Positions 24,894 to 38,590 of a DNA stretch of 64,000 bases are shown here, one piece after another. Within the stretch, counting starts at the first letter, position 1, and each line of letters starts with the position of its first letter. Under the pieces are notes generated by a model that was given only the letters and a program-made list of their open reading frames with translations, did not search any database and was not told the DNA's origin. The stretch comes from Apostichopus japonicus (Eukaryota > Echinodermata > Holothuroidea > Aspidochirotida > Stichopodidae). The DNA lies in contig NC_092578.1 of the NCBI RefSeq assembly GCF_037975245.1, positions 13,560,321-13,624,320 of the forward strand. The letters run 5' to 3'. The position numbers and the translations under genes are program-made.

Positions 24894-25387
24894 AGGTGTG
24901 TATGGCGGGAGTGGGAGATGGTCCCCGTGCCCCCACCTATCCCCTTGCGCAATCCACTGATAAATCACATAATATGCTAAACATATAAATACAACATGTG
25001 TAATTACCTAAATCTCATTTTACGACCACTTTGAGGAAATAATAGATCGATTTGCATGTATAACTTATTATGTATATCAGATATTGTATGCTTAAAATTG
25101 TGTGCCTTTAAGGATTTAGCTTTTCACAATTTCAACAAATAGTATCATTTGCAATATTTTGTTATATCTGTGACGTAAATCATTGTCAGTGCATATATAA
25201 GCTACAAAATATTAATGGTTATTAGTCCTCTCCCACCCACCCCCCATTCCCCCCATTCATACAATATGTAAGACAGATCCAACTTGTTCACTAATAATCA
25301 CACATGTTACCTTCAATCTCAGGGCATTTTATGCATTCTCTATTGAACCTACTTATTTTTGTGTTAGTAATTATCAGAAACCTTCAG

Positions 25388-25388
<1 letters not shown>

Positions 25389-25459
<71 letters not shown>

Positions 25460-25462
25460 CAT
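25389..25462. repeat. (AT)n microsatellite
   Basis: About 30 uninterrupted AT units followed by TTATATATACATATATAAG. Confidence 0.95.
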
Positions 25463-25469
25463 ATATAAG

Positions 25470-26740
25470 TATACACACATATATAACACCATGAATTTGG
25501 AGGCAACACTGATGTCCAATTAAATATCAAGTTGTGACTCCGTATAGGCTTCGATTTAATCACGAAATTCTCTTTATTAAACTATATTAAAATAATCCTC
25601 TGTATGTCGGGTCTCGTACAAGTTACAATATGTCACACCGCATAAACACGTTTCATCTCTTTTGTGTGTCCTTTCGTTTGGAGTGTCGATTGCGTAATGA
25701 TTACAACAGTGAAACTCTCAAATCCAGTTAAAGAAAGCAAAAGAGAAAGTTATGTGTATATTTATAGATCTCAATAACTATAGAACAGAATAACGAGAAG
25801 TCATTAAAAATGAAAGCATATCTTTGATTGAATCCAAGTTTTCGAACATTTTCTAAGTATATAATTTAGCGCAGCATATAAATTTATGATTTCTTTTCCC
25901 TCTATTTTTGACGCATGTTGATGCGTGTGATAGGTCAATGGAAGGTCCATCGAAAGTCAGGGAATTACAGTATAGTAAGTACGATCTTGCCTAGGATCGG
26001 AGCATAACGTGGGTAAGATGTAGTAATTATCTATAGTCTCCCACTTTTAAGGTTTTGCGTTATACGAAAATAGATAAAAGTCTTTCCCAACATGGAAATA
26101 TTGAAATAAATCATTAAAAAAAGGTCATTTATTATCATATGACACTAATACTAACGAAGTAGATATCCTATCAAGTACAGGTCGCTTCAACGTGTGACGT
26201 CATTGGTAGGACACTCACAGTAACAGTGCATAGTTGAGTTCAAATTTATCATTTGACCTCATATCACTTCATGAGTTTATGGCCATGATACTTTGATGTA
26301 ATGATTTAGAAATCTGCCCACTTGAAGGAGTTTAAGCAGAATTGATATATCATACAAAACAAAAAACACAATGAGTGTCAGTTTCTATCAATATTTCCAA
26401 AATGTTCAGGTCTAAAATATATTAACTGTATACCGAATGCTCCTTTAGGTTACATTGACGATGACGGCGCTCCTCAGAGCAGGTCTGAAAGTTATTTTAT
26501 TAGTTGCATGCGTCCTAATAGCTCGAGCATGTTCTTTTTAGCTCGTTTAATAGCTCGTTAATAGTCGTTTAATAGCTCGAGCAAAGCATGTTCTTTTAAA
26601 ATTCATATATATTCAACAGAGCACTCTTAGATGCCATAACATGGCAACATGCACCTTTGTCTTTGCAATGAATTGTAAAAATGTTATTTCTAAGAATTAT
26701 ATTTTCCCTATAGAGTTACGCATTTCATCTGAGGATTTCA
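25470..26740. other. Intergenic, nothing coding recognised
   Basis: AT-rich. A local tandem of TAGCTCG / CGAGCATGTTCTTTT pieces lies at 26517-26600. Confidence 0.5.
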
Positions 26741-26745
26741 ATCAA

Positions 26746-28706
26746 TGATCTCTGTGTTAGACTACTGACTGTAGACCTGTAGCCATTTTACTTGATAAGC
26801 CTCAGGATCTCTGTGTTAGACTACAGTACCCTACAGCCATTTTACTTGATTAGCCTCAGGATCTCTGTGTTAGACTACAGTAGGCCTACATATAGTCCTG
26901 CAGTCACTTAACATGATAAACCTCAGGATCTCTGTGTTAGACTACAGAACATATAGTCCTGCAGTCACTTAACATGATAAGCCTCATGATCTCTGTGTTA
27001 GACTACAGTACATAGTCCTGCAGTCACTTTACATGAAAAGCCTCAGGATCTCTGTGTTAGACTACAGTACATAGTCCTGCAGTCACTTTACATGATAAGC
27101 CTCATGATCTCTGTGTTAGACTACAGTACCCTACAGCCATTTTACTTGATTAGCCTCAGGATCTCTGTGTTAGACTACAGTAGGCCTACATATAGTCCTG
27201 CAGTCACTTAACATGATAAACCTCAGGATCTCTGTGTTAGACTACAGAACATATAGTCCTGCAGTCACTTAACATGATAAGCCTCATGATCTCTGTGTTA
27301 GACTACAGTACATAGTCCTGCAGTCACTTTACATGAAAAGCCTCAGGATCTCTGTGTTAGACTACAGTACATAGTCCTGCAGTCACTTTACATGATAAGC
27401 CTCATGATCTCTGTGTTAGACTACAGTACCCTACAGCCATTTTACTTGATTAGCCTCAGGATCTCTGTGTTAGACTACAGTACATAGTCCTGCAGTCACT
27501 TTACATGAAAAGCCTCAGGATCTCTGTGTTAGACTACAGTACATAGTCCTGCAGTCACTTTACATGATAAGCCTCATGATCTCTGTGTTAGACTACAGTA
27601 CCCTACAGCCATTTTACTTGATTAGCCTCAGGATCTCTGTGTTAGACTACAGTACATAGTCCTGCAGTCACTTTACATGAAAAGCCTCAGGATCTCTGTG
27701 TTAGACTACAGTACATAGTCCTGCAGTCACTTTACATGATAAGCCTCATGATCTCTGTGTTAGACTACAGTACCCTACAGCCATTTTACTTGATTAGCCT
27801 CAGGATCTCTGTGTTAGACTACAGTAGGCCTACATATAGTCCTGCAGTCACTTAACATGATAAACCTCAGGATCTCTGTGTTAGACTACAGTACATAGTC
27901 TTGCAGTCACTTTACATGATAAGCCTCAGGATCTCTGTGTTAGACTACAGTACATAGTCCTGCAGTCACTTTACATGATAAGCCTCATGATCTCTGTGTT
28001 AGACTACAGTACCCTACAGCCATTTTACTTGATTAGCCTCAGGATCTCTGTATTAGACTACAGAACATATAGTCCTGCAGTCACTTTACATGATAAGCCT
28101 CATGATCTCTGTGTTAGACTACAGTAGGCCTACATATAGTCCTGCAGTCACTTAACATGATAAACCTCAGGATCTCTGTGTTAGACTACAGAACATATAG
28201 TCCTGCAGTCACTTTACATGATAAGCCTCATGATCTCTGTGTTAGACTACAGTAGGCCTACATATAGTCCTGCAGTCACTTAACATGATAAACCTCAGGA
28301 TCTCTGTGTTAGACTACAGAACATATAGTCCTGCAGTCACTTTACTTGATAAGCCTCATGATCTATGTGTTCGACTACAGTACCCTGCAGCCATTTAATT
28401 TGATATACCTCATGATCTGTGTTAGACTACAGTACATAGTGTTGCAGTCACATTACATGATAAGGCTCAGGATCTCTGTGTTAGACTACAGTACATAGTC
28501 TTGCAGTCACATTACATGATAAGGCTCAGGATCTCTGTGTTAGACCACAGTACATAGTGTTGCAGTCACATTACATGATAAGGCTCAGGATCTGTGTTAG
28601 ACCACAGTACATAGTGTTGCAGTCACATTACATGATAAGGCTCAGGATCTCTGTGTTAGACTACAGTACATATAGCCCTGCAGTCACTTTACATGATAAA
28701 CCTCAG
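26746..28706. repeat. 2-kb minisatellite, ~59-bp unit with higher-order structure
   Basis: About 33 units beginning ATCTCTGTGTTAGACTACAG and ending GATAAGCCTCAGG or CCTCATG. Units come in types: a CATAGTCCTGCAGTCACTT core, a GGCCTACATATAG-insert type, and a short CCCTACAGCCATTTTAC type. The order of types repeats with a period near 300 bp (the block starting near 26815 recurs near 27116), then contracts to about 170 bp. Units toward 28400-28706 are more divergent. Confidence 0.95.
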
Positions 28707-28709
28707 GTG

Positions 28710-29795
28710 TTTGAAAAGGTTCATTACTTACAAATACCACATGTGTACTGATTGCAGTAATTGAAACAGTCATACATACACTTTACATATAGCAAAATTG
28801 ATTTTGTGTCTACAGTCGTCAGATACGTTCTCGAGCGAAAGAACTTATGCCACAGACGTACTCAACTGTTTTCAATGGCCGCAAGCACTCACTTTAACCG
28901 TGGCCTATAGCCCCCCCCCCCCCCGCCCCTCCCCCAATAAAAATCCGATGTCCCATAGTAGAATCAAAATAGATATAGGTCTTTTTCATTTTTGTTTACA
29001 CTATCACTATATCATGACAGGCTATTTTAGGCAACTCAATATACTTTTACTTCAAGAAACAAATATTGGACAGGATTTAAAACACCTGTGTTTGTACTTC
29101 TTCTGAGATACAGGTGGTGTCGTTTGGGATATTTGTCAGACGTTTTCATCGGTAATTATATAAGGTATTATTTACGTAAAATTAAACAGAAACTTTTTAC
29201 TATTGAAAATTCAACGTGATTGAAACCCTTTGTTCTCCCATGTACACATTTCATATAGACAGTACACATATCATATAGACAGTTCAATTCACTTAATCTG
29301 GATATAATAACCTCTAGGTCCTCCATACCCCTGCTATAGCCAAACCTGGTTTGAACCATACCTTTCACCTTTATCACCTTGGCTACTCCTTCAGTGGCGG
29401 CGAATGTGTTGTCGTGCAGGGGGAGGCTTCTATGAGGAGAAGGAGGAGGATGAGGAGGAGGAGGGAGAGGAGGTCTCCCATCTCCTCTGAGATTTTCTTT
29501 TTATGTGACTAATGGTGCTTAGTTGCACAATGGTGTTCTATTTTGCAACTTTGAAGCAATTTATTTTCAAGGATATTCTAGGTTTTCCCCACAAATATTG
29601 TCAAATGTTTTTAGGGACTCCAAAAATGTTCCCAACCTCCATTTTGAATATCATTGCTATATAAGTATCTTTACAAGTATATACGAATGGTAACTAAGCA
29701 CTTTTTTGTTTGCGTGCTCAAAGATGCTAAGATTTATCAATCTTTAAGTTATTTCCAGAGTTTGAGGTAGTTTAAGTTTAGACAAGTAAATTATT
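28710..29795. other. Intergenic; poly-C run and GGA-rich patch
   Basis: Poly-C at about 28909-28924. At 29391 a CAGTGGCGGCG sequence is followed by a GAGGAG-rich patch (29436-29475), resembling the hAT-type end at 58153. No gene-like segment. Confidence 0.45.
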
Positions 29796-29800
29796 CAATG

Positions 29801-30053
29801 GTATTGGCTTAAGTGTGTAATCCAACGGCCAGAATGAGTAGGAAATAGCAGGGGTTTTCTGCCCGACGGCGACGGCAGAAAGACCGACGAACACATGCAT
29901 GGATTTGTACCCCCGTTAAAGATGACGATGGCAAAACAAGAAAAGAAAAACGATTGTCAACTTTAGTGTAGCGGGGTATTGGCTTAAGTTTGTAATCCAA
30001 CGGTCAGAATGAGTAGGAAATAGCAGGGGTTTTCTGCCCGGCGGCGACGGCAG
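29801..30053. repeat. Direct repeat, 78 bp, period 175
   Basis: GTATTGGCTTAAG... through GGCGACGGCAGA at 29801-29878 recurs at 29976-30053 with about four differences. The intervening sequence is not repeated a third time. Confidence 0.85.
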
Positions 30054-30059
30054 AACGGA

Positions 30060-32050
30060 CGGCTGGTGGAAGGTAAGGGCGGACTGGGCAAGCGGAAGTG
30101 GATAGAGTTTATTCCAAAATGATTTTATTTTGGATATTATAAAAAAGACTATGTACGGGCCTCCTAAAAAAACAAAAACAAAAACTTGTTATGCGTTTGA
30201 CTTTTGGTTTATGGTTACACATATTTGATAGCAATATTTATGATTTTTAAGATTCAAAATATAGGTTCATTCCATGCCAATTCACACATCTTTCTGTTCC
30301 CATGTTACCAGTAGTTTATTTCACTCATAGCACTAGGCATACAATTCGGATGTATATTTTCAACTGTAAGTGCTTATAGCAATTTTTAATGTATGGATAC
30401 AATGTCGGTAGCCCTATACTTGACACGCAATATGCAATATAAAATATAAATTAGTAAATATAAATAAAATATTTCATCGACCTATAGCGTTTAATTGAAC
30501 ATTACTTTGTACAGAAGGTATGGATGGTCATATTAAGGTAAAGTTGTAAACAGCCACTGTGGTATAGTCATGTTGTGCAAACACTGCAGAAGAACTTACT
30601 GCATGATACCCCTTTGTGTTGAAGGTCATCATCTGTGAGGCAAATAAAAAACCAAACCTCATCAGATAACGATATTCAGAGCTATGGAAACTGGACAGTT
30701 TATAAGACAAGCACATCCTAGTCTTCACTCAAGGTCCTCGACTGTACACGTCGATTTTACTTTCACGACCCCCCCCCCCCTCCCCTCCTCCCCCTCCTTA
30801 CGAGTACAACTTGGTCCTATTAATTATATTAACTTCCAAATATTGGCCTAAGTACTAGTTATGAGTACAAATTTATGCGGACGAGTACTGCGAACACAGT
30901 CACCTATGCTGGGCAAGACAAGTACGAGGAAGAAAGCACTTCAAGGAACTAATTTGATGATTAAGTAGGTCAAAGGTCAAGTATCTTCCTATATATATCA
31001 CGTGGTCATGGTCCTGTCTGTCGTACTATTGTTCATTGCAAGTGTTGCAACGATACAACCACAAAGGGGAACTTTCTTGGACAATTATTATTTTTTTGGC
31101 AACCAGATACGAAACATGATATGTTTGGTATCCATGGTAAACATTTGAAGAGATTTCATTCAATGTTTAAAATTTGACTTCAAAATTAGCGAACCCGGTG
31201 CTCATAATGTTTCCGTTTCTATCTAGCCACACGTATTTTATATCACGAATAATACTTCCACGAATCATGTAATTGAAAACTGCATGCGAATCTGAGAATA
31301 TTGAAATAGGTATTGGGTGTTTGTATTTATTCTGGCAGGTATTTTAAAAGTTTTATAAAAGGAATTAGTCTTGCTATGAACGTTGCCCTAAGTGTATGTC
31401 TTATTATCTTAGTATAAACTCTATGTTTCCTGATATTGAAATGCTCTTAATGAAAAATAAATGTGTATAAAAAACGATGTTCAACTGTAACTTACATTTT
31501 AATGTTAATATATCATTGATTTACCGTTTCACACTTATATTGATGGTGAGCACATTAACATATCGACAGCAATTAAGCTATTACTAGCTATATTTATAGT
31601 ACTCCACAAAGTTAATAGTTAAATTAAATTGATGTAAGAGAAAAGAATGGTTTGGTTTTCATCTCAATTACATTCTCTAAATATCATTCCACTTTTGTTT
31701 TGTTGTCACGACATTATAACCATTTACCTGCACGAGAGGAGAGAAAGAAACTTCCTAGTATATATTTATTTTCTGTTTCCAAAACTAGATTTAAGGAGCA
31801 ATAGGATAAAGGCTTGACTCCCCATCTTTCATCTCATCGTCATAATTCCAGTTCGTACCTGACTGTTGCTGTTGTGCTGTTGTGTACTGTACGTGTTGTA
31901 TGTATGTATGCGTGTACGTGTGGGTGGGTATGTGTGTGTGTGTCTTTGTAGTGTTTCAAAATTAATCCATGTATCCGTTTTCGTTTTATTTTTCTTCTAA
32001 TAATAATCAGCAGTTTTTTTTTTTTTTTTACGACGTTTAAGTGACCACAA
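30060..32050. other. Intergenic, nothing recognised
   Basis: AT-rich, with a poly-C run at about 30769-30780. No gene-like segment found on either strand. Confidence 0.5.
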
Positions 32051-32059
32051 ATGTGGGAG

Positions 32060-32300
32060 AAACCTGCAAGGGCTTATGGATTACAACTTACATGTCGGGT
32101 GGCTTCCAATTCAACATTTAAAAAATCAAATTTGGAATATTTTTCATTTTTTATTATGGGAAAACCGTAGATTGCTCTTGGATGAAAAACCCACCGTACT
32201 ATGGCCCAATCCGGGTATCGAACCCGAAACCTCCCGATTGCTAAGGCTCATTGCTTACCACCGCCTTTATCCACTCAGACACAGCACCGGTGCACCGGCG
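32060..32300 (-). repeat. tRNA-derived SINE (class II tRNA head)
   Basis: On the minus strand the head (about 32295-32203) has TGTCTGAGTGG as A box and GGTTCGATACC as B box, with extra bases between them as in Leu/Ser tRNAs with a long variable arm. The anticodon stem does not pair well. The body continues through TTTTTCATCCAAGAGCAATC to about 32060. An overlapping 108-codon plus-strand frame is a by-product. Confidence 0.6.
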
Positions 32301-32644
32301 TCTGCAGCTGCTCAGTGTATAAGGGAACATCTCCCTATGACCATTACAGTGGGTTGCCGATATAGTACAGAACTTACAATGTGTCAAGTATATGTATGTT
32401 AGTATAAATATACCACATCCTATGCTTGCGATTTTGTTCCTAAATTCGAGGAAAAGTGTAATGGGTGATTGTAATATTATCAATGGGCATTTATCATCGG
32501 TATAATAATTACATGTATAATTACAAGCTTTTTATACTCCTAAACGTGTGTGTGTGTTGTGTGACTATTTGACTATTCGATGTCAATACTACAAGACAGA
32601 CTCTCTCTAGCTGTTGAGTTATTAATTACTCAATGCAATTAAAA

Positions 32645-33065
32645 CACAGGACCAGGGGGTAGGTAGCTTCCAAAAAGTGGGGGGGGGGGGCACAGCATCA
32701 GAGGGGCACTTTCTCATTCCACAACCACCACTCGTTATGCTATAAACCGATACACATGTACCGGCCATACCACTTAAATATATATGATGTGTTAGTATGC
32801 TATCAATACTATTTATTGAAATTGTTTATTGTTAACCATGCTACAAAAAGATATGGGATGCCAATTAAAAGTAGCATGTATAGACTAAAAATAAATAATT
32901 AAAATAAAATATTAAAATTAACAAAGGCTTAAGATATCCAAAAGACAGTTCATCATCAAAGGGGCACATTTTATTGCCAGTAGGGCACATTTGCTATTTT
33001 GGAAAAAAAGTAGGGGGGCACGTGCCCCAGTGCCCCGCCCCCGGCTCCTACCCCCTCCACAGGAC
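32645..33065. mobile_element. hAT-type miniature transposon with 8-bp target duplication
   Basis: Non-autonomous element at 32653-33057 (405 bp). It begins CAGGGGGTAGG and ends CCTACCCCCTC, an inverted repeat with one mismatch at the outermost base. It is flanked by a perfect 8-bp direct repeat CACAGGAC (32645-32652 and 33058-33065). An 8-bp duplication and a CAGGG start are the signature of the hAT superfamily. The interior is AT-rich with G runs near the ends and no transposase. Confidence 0.8.
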
Positions 33066-33069
33066 TCAT

Positions 33070-34060
33070 ATATTTCATCTATATAGAGATAGAGGTACAA
33101 AAAAAAGACGAGCAAATAGATTACCCAACCGACTGAGTACGCATATATATACAACCAACGTCGTGTGCAACGGTTTTACCCTGAAGCAAGTATAAGTTAC
33201 AGACAATGTTGACCACCCCTATATCAATATTTGGCGATTAAAATGGTTTAACTGTCGTAATTTTACGGGTTTTTTTTTTTTTTTTTTTGGGGGGGGGGGG
33301 GGAGCTTTACTCAACGTTGGTTGGATACATAATATGTACGCAATCGTTTGGGCACAGTATTAGTCCAACTGTTTAGAGTGTACGGAATAACGCAATCAAA
33401 GTTATAATATAAGCAAACTTTCTATTCCTTTGACAGATATGTTGCATGAATTTTCATCTTTAGTCTTTTACTGTTGTAGTTCACGTGAAAGAAAGAAGGC
33501 TTGAGTAAGTATAACAATGTTACCACAGCAAAGACCCTCGATGTATACTGGATCTGTATTGCCTCCATAATGATATGTTTTAATCTAATTCACCTCCAAG
33601 AAAACCAAACAACTTGATCCACTCTCCACCCCATCAGTCCCCTTACATCGAGACTGTATACTGTATGCTAATAAGGGGGGGGGGTATTCAGCATCTGTTT
33701 AATATTCAACAGTTCTCATATACAATTATGAAGTACTCTTTCACCTAGCTTAATCCTGTTGATTGCATATAGGCCTACTTTGTTATTAGTTTTCACGTTT
33801 TCCTTTCATTCTTGTCTGCGGGGGAGTTGAATGGATTATTTTCTCCCCTTGGTTGCCATTAACATTTAATCAGCCAATAATATCGCGAGACAGATCAAAG
33901 CAATACATAGTATACTGCATAAGCCTATAGTCAGAATAGAGTTACATCATCACATATTGCAAAGAGTACTCGAGAATGACATGTTTGGCTGCTTCTATAG
34001 GTTTTGACAAAGTATATTTCCTATATCCAACCCAAAATCCATGTTAAAGCAGCCCTGTGT
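33070..34060. other. Intergenic, nothing recognised
   Basis: Poly-T followed by poly-G at about 33271-33302 and a G run at 33676; no gene-like segment. Confidence 0.5.
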
Positions 34061-34063
34061 TGT

Positions 34064-34160
34064 ATGTTATAGCGCTATACTCTCATATAGCGCTTATTAA
34101 TATTATGCTATAGCGCTATAGCTGTTATAGCGCTATAGCTGTTACAGCGATATACTCTCG
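34064..34160. repeat. Cluster of TATAGCGCTATA palindromes
   Basis: Four AGCGCT cores in about 65 bp, three inside a full TATAGCGCTATA palindrome, joined by GCTGT and ACTCTC linkers. Confidence 0.8.
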
Positions 34161-34169
34161 TACACAACA

Positions 34170-34672
34170 TATACTGACTGCATGTATGTTTTTTTATATA
34201 AAATGCAGAAGATTGTATCAATCAAGAGCAAGTACAGAGAGCTTGCCTTTATACTACTGATTCTCACAGGGAGCTAGCAGTACTACTTGGCTGTATAGAG
34301 TTTGCGTTCACGTTTCGTACGCATAGCCTATGCTGAAGCGATTGGAGTTAACGCAAAAGAAAAACATGTCATTGAAACGTTCCTATATCTATCAAGTTTT
34401 CCCGGGAACTTTGAAATTATCATATGAAAGGAACGTATGTTTTTAAGGGTAAAGGGATTTCCCCTCAATGGCAGAGCCCTAAAGATAACTTCATATAAAT
34501 CTATCATATTATTTCTGTGTCTATATCGTAGCATGCGTGAAAAAAATCGGCGGCAATGATTAGCTATAAGTTACATCTTGATCGGCGCTTAAAGTACTTT
34601 CTAACATCCTCCTTCATGTTATCTAGCACTCATGAAGGAATTTTCAATATGCGAATGATATATATACAAATA

Positions 34673-34730
<58 letters not shown>

Positions 34731-37700
34731 TATATATCCCTATCTCCCCACCCCCCCCCCCACACACACACTTCTTTTGTAATATAGAGACCATTTGTGA
34801 GTTACCATAGAAGAATCGCATGCAAATAGCAATGATAGTATCTTATGATACCGTATAATGAAATAATAAATAAGGAAAAGCCGAAGATCCGTTCAACATT
34901 ATTGAGATAGTCTGATTCTTACTTTTATGTTTTTCTTTTGTTTTTAGCCGGACAAGAATTTTAAGGTTTAATCATTTCTATACTAGACAGTCTCTTGTAC
35001 ACAATATAAATCGTTCGGTGTTCGAGTGCATAACCTACTTATACCATGCATAAGTGATATTAATCATTATAAGCATTGTTATTTTGATTGAAGGTTTCCT
35101 CTTACGAACTGAGTTATACACTGTACCCTTACAATCGTTATTCACGGGATGCCTACACCTTATATATAGTAGTATATAGGTACTCGAACGCCATCAGGCC
35201 AAACACTATTATGGAAAAGAAAATTCGTTTCAAAGAATATTTAGTTGATATTTAAATGTTTAATGAATGAAGAATAACTACACATGAATGTTCTCTTTCT
35301 TGCCTATATATATAGTAATATATGACTTGAAGTACTGTGGTTGGTAATTGTATACCTTCCAGATATGCTAGAAAGGTGATATAATGGTCATCTATAACCG
35401 TTTTCCTCAAATCATTTCCGCTCATTAAGACATCCCATTTGTCTACTTACAACATTCTTCAATATCTTGGGAATAATTTGTCTGGCTACAAATCCTAATT
35501 AAAGTTTTCTTAACCCTCGGAGCACTTTAAAGCATATACTAGCTTATATCTTATATAAACACTGTTGACATTTCAAGCGTTATATTTATGTGAATCCTTA
35601 TTTTTGTTGTACATGCACGTTTTTGCATTAAGAGCTTGCAGACTTCCCAGCTTCGCATACTTACACACGTCTGTATACATCCGTGTAGGCGTAGAGCGGA
35701 TTTAGTGTTTTTGGCATAGTTGCTTGTTCCTTTTGCAACATCATTATCATTATCATCAACAACAACAAACACAATATTAACTACAACAAAAATACACCAA
35801 GACGATGGTTGGACTTAACTGGATATTCATCGACGACACTTTTGTATTAAACTGTGCATATCACATTGACAGTGTACATCAAACGCTAAAAAAAATTATT
35901 TATACAAGCGAATAACTTTGATTGGTTTGCTGTCACCCCTCCAGCTGTTGGGACATTTTGTTATACGCGGTATTTTTATGTCACGCTTTACTTACAGTGA
36001 CATTAATGTTTCTACTTCACGGTTGTTTGAAACTGCTCATAACCCTATTATCAATATAAAGTGCCCTGAAGAGTGAAATGGAAGTATTATATAGAGTTTT
36101 ACTAAGTATTTAGAACATTGTCCCAACTTCAGGCCATCGGCCGGGTGGACGCACCAAACAGTTTATGAGTGGCACAATATATATGTCATGTATACAAATC
36201 CAATAGGTATGTCACCATTCGGTAAGCTATGTCTGCATTGGTTTGTCTATCTATATATATAAACTATGTATGTATATATATGTATATACTTTTTAGGTGT
36301 ATATATATATATAGACTATGTATGTATATATATATATATATATAAATGAAAATCGTATATATATATATATATATATATATATACTATAGGCTTATAAGCT
36401 CATGAAATCGCATATAAGTGTATTGGATTCAAACATAGGTCTCATCTGACACGTCGTGAATATTTGTTACAAACGGTATTTTGATGAGTGACAAATTAGC
36501 GGAAATAAGGGCGGAAAATAGCGGGTGTTTTTTTGTTTTTACTTAAGAGCAGAGTGTGGTCTGTTTTTATTAACGTCAGAAAATGTTAACTTGTTTTACT
36601 TAATTTCACACTCTGATGCCAATTTATATTCGAGCCCTTTAAAGTCTCAATACGTGTTTGCTGATGAATTTCGGTAAACAAACTTCCGAAGTTAATTCAA
36701 TATTTCTTATTCTAAATGCACTCTGACCAGGTGGGTTGAATGGGGAAAAGCTGTCGCAATCGAAAGAAAGAATTTTTCTTTCTGTTGCCCTTATGGCGCG
36801 AACGATTTACCGTAAACTTACTGCGACCGACCATGTCAGCATGTTCATTACACAAATGCAAACAAAATAGTCAACACATGAGGCCCGATCAAGATTCGAA
36901 CACAGTCCTATATACTCGTATCGTCCACGTTTTACAATTTCCACAGGGAAACGTGTTTATTCATTACAATGGAAGGAAATGACAGAATTTCACAAGCTAC
37001 ATTGGTAAGATAGAGACAAAGATACTATTCAACAGAAGAGACCTAACACAGGCTAGCCACGAAAGTGAAAGTAGTCCTAGGCCTAACGGTCGTTAACGAA
37101 ACAGAGAGATTTGATTGGCCCATGATCTGTTGGGCGGGGCTTGCACATTTTGATTGAAGTTTGTAGAATCGACGGACTCGTTCAAAAATCTGGCGAAATT
37201 TTATTCAAGCCAAATTTTTTTAACGACAGATAATTAAATAAAAAAATGCATATTGATATATGAAAGTTGCATAGAACGGTGACATGTTCACTGTGGTTTT
37301 AGTGCAGTAAGCTGGAAAGGTCGAAATTTATATTTGGCAAAACAAGTACTGAGATATCACGTTCATGCACTATATACATTGCTTAAAAAAATAAAGTGAT
37401 CTTTGTCTTTCCTTTTTCTTTCTTGACGACGAAGGAACGTTACGGAAAACAAATAAATTACAATTACCAATATCCTTCATGTGTTTTTACTGACTTTATT
37501 CCAGATTTAATTAAGTATAGATCATCGTCTCAAGGTGTTTATTTACTTTGAGTTTAATTAAATTATTTTCTCAAACACAGCAAACGGAAATGTTTTGAAT
37601 TAAAAAGCGATAATGTTTCACGCGTGTAGATTACGTAATTCTGTAAAAATAGAGATTATTCCGAGGGAAACTGAGTGCATATAATGTCATTGTATTAATC

Positions 37701-37915
37701 TTTTTTTAAATGAATGGCTTATATGATATTTAAAACAATAAAGCATTATTATAAAATCAGGGATGTGAGTGATCATGTGAGTTTCGACGAATTTTTTTTT
37801 AAATTTTTGTCCTAGTCTATTTCTGTTCAATCTACATATAGTTTGCAGTAAATAATTTCGTCCGACAAGAAAGAGTAAATAACGTAAGTCATTCTTCGAT
37901 TTTGGTTTTGAAATT
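34170..37915. other. Intergenic with AT microsatellites
   Basis: (AT)n arrays at about 34677-34737 and 36249-36382. A weak tRNA-like B box (GTTCGAATC, minus strand) lies near 36897. No convincing gene. Confidence 0.5.
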
Positions 37916-37919
37916 CAAA

Positions 37920-38590
37920 GGTATTGGGTATCGACAAATATCGATACTAGATATACGGCATCCTAGCAGTAACTCACCATTATTGATCAAGGTATATCGA
38001 TATTAGTTGTGCATTGTCACAGTGTATAGTGACCATTAATTATCGACACATATCGATATAATATGTCAGGTATAAGGGCACATGGACTGAACATCGAGTA
38101 TCGAGAGATATCGATCCTATCGATATTGATAATCAGTTGTTTTACCATACATTATCGAAATATAATCGATACTGGTTATAAGGTATTCTGCAAGAACCCT
38201 CAACTTTAGAGAAACATCGACATCGACAAAAAGGTCTTACACCAGGTGACCAGTATCTTACTATCAATTTACTATCTAAAACAATCGATATTAAAGAGAC
38301 ATTTACACCCAGACTTCATCATTGGTCTGTGTGAGAGATATTGGTGATGGGGGGGGGGGGGGGTGGAACGGTTCTTCACAAAGATCTCCGTCGAATAAGG
38401 TCAAGAAAATGATTGGGCTTGTGTCACCTTTAACTATAATGCATTCTTCCAGTTTCCTTCCATCAATTATCGCGATATATCGATACATTCTATACGGTAT
38501 CCTCATAAGAGTTCAATACCGTCTAACATCGAGACATATCGATTATTGGTAACAAAGATATATCATATCCTCCAGTATCTTACTATCAGC
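37920..38590. repeat. Decayed ~57-bp repeat with TATCGATA core
   Basis: Nine ATCGAT cores in about 600 bp, near 37939, 37997, 38051, 38109, 38118, 38165, 38283, 38479 and 38538. The first ones are spaced 54-58 bp, so an old minisatellite is likely. A 12-G run interrupts it near 38350. The last degenerate unit (CTATCGAGATG) overlaps the stop codon of the LRR gene. Confidence 0.7.

Noticed and set aside
26746-28706. CRISPR array
   Set aside because: The units repeat throughout without unique spacers, and the context is animal DNA; it is a minisatellite.
36740-36982. tRNA-like B box near 36897 as a SINE
   Set aside because: Only GTTCGAATC is clear; no A box at tRNA spacing.
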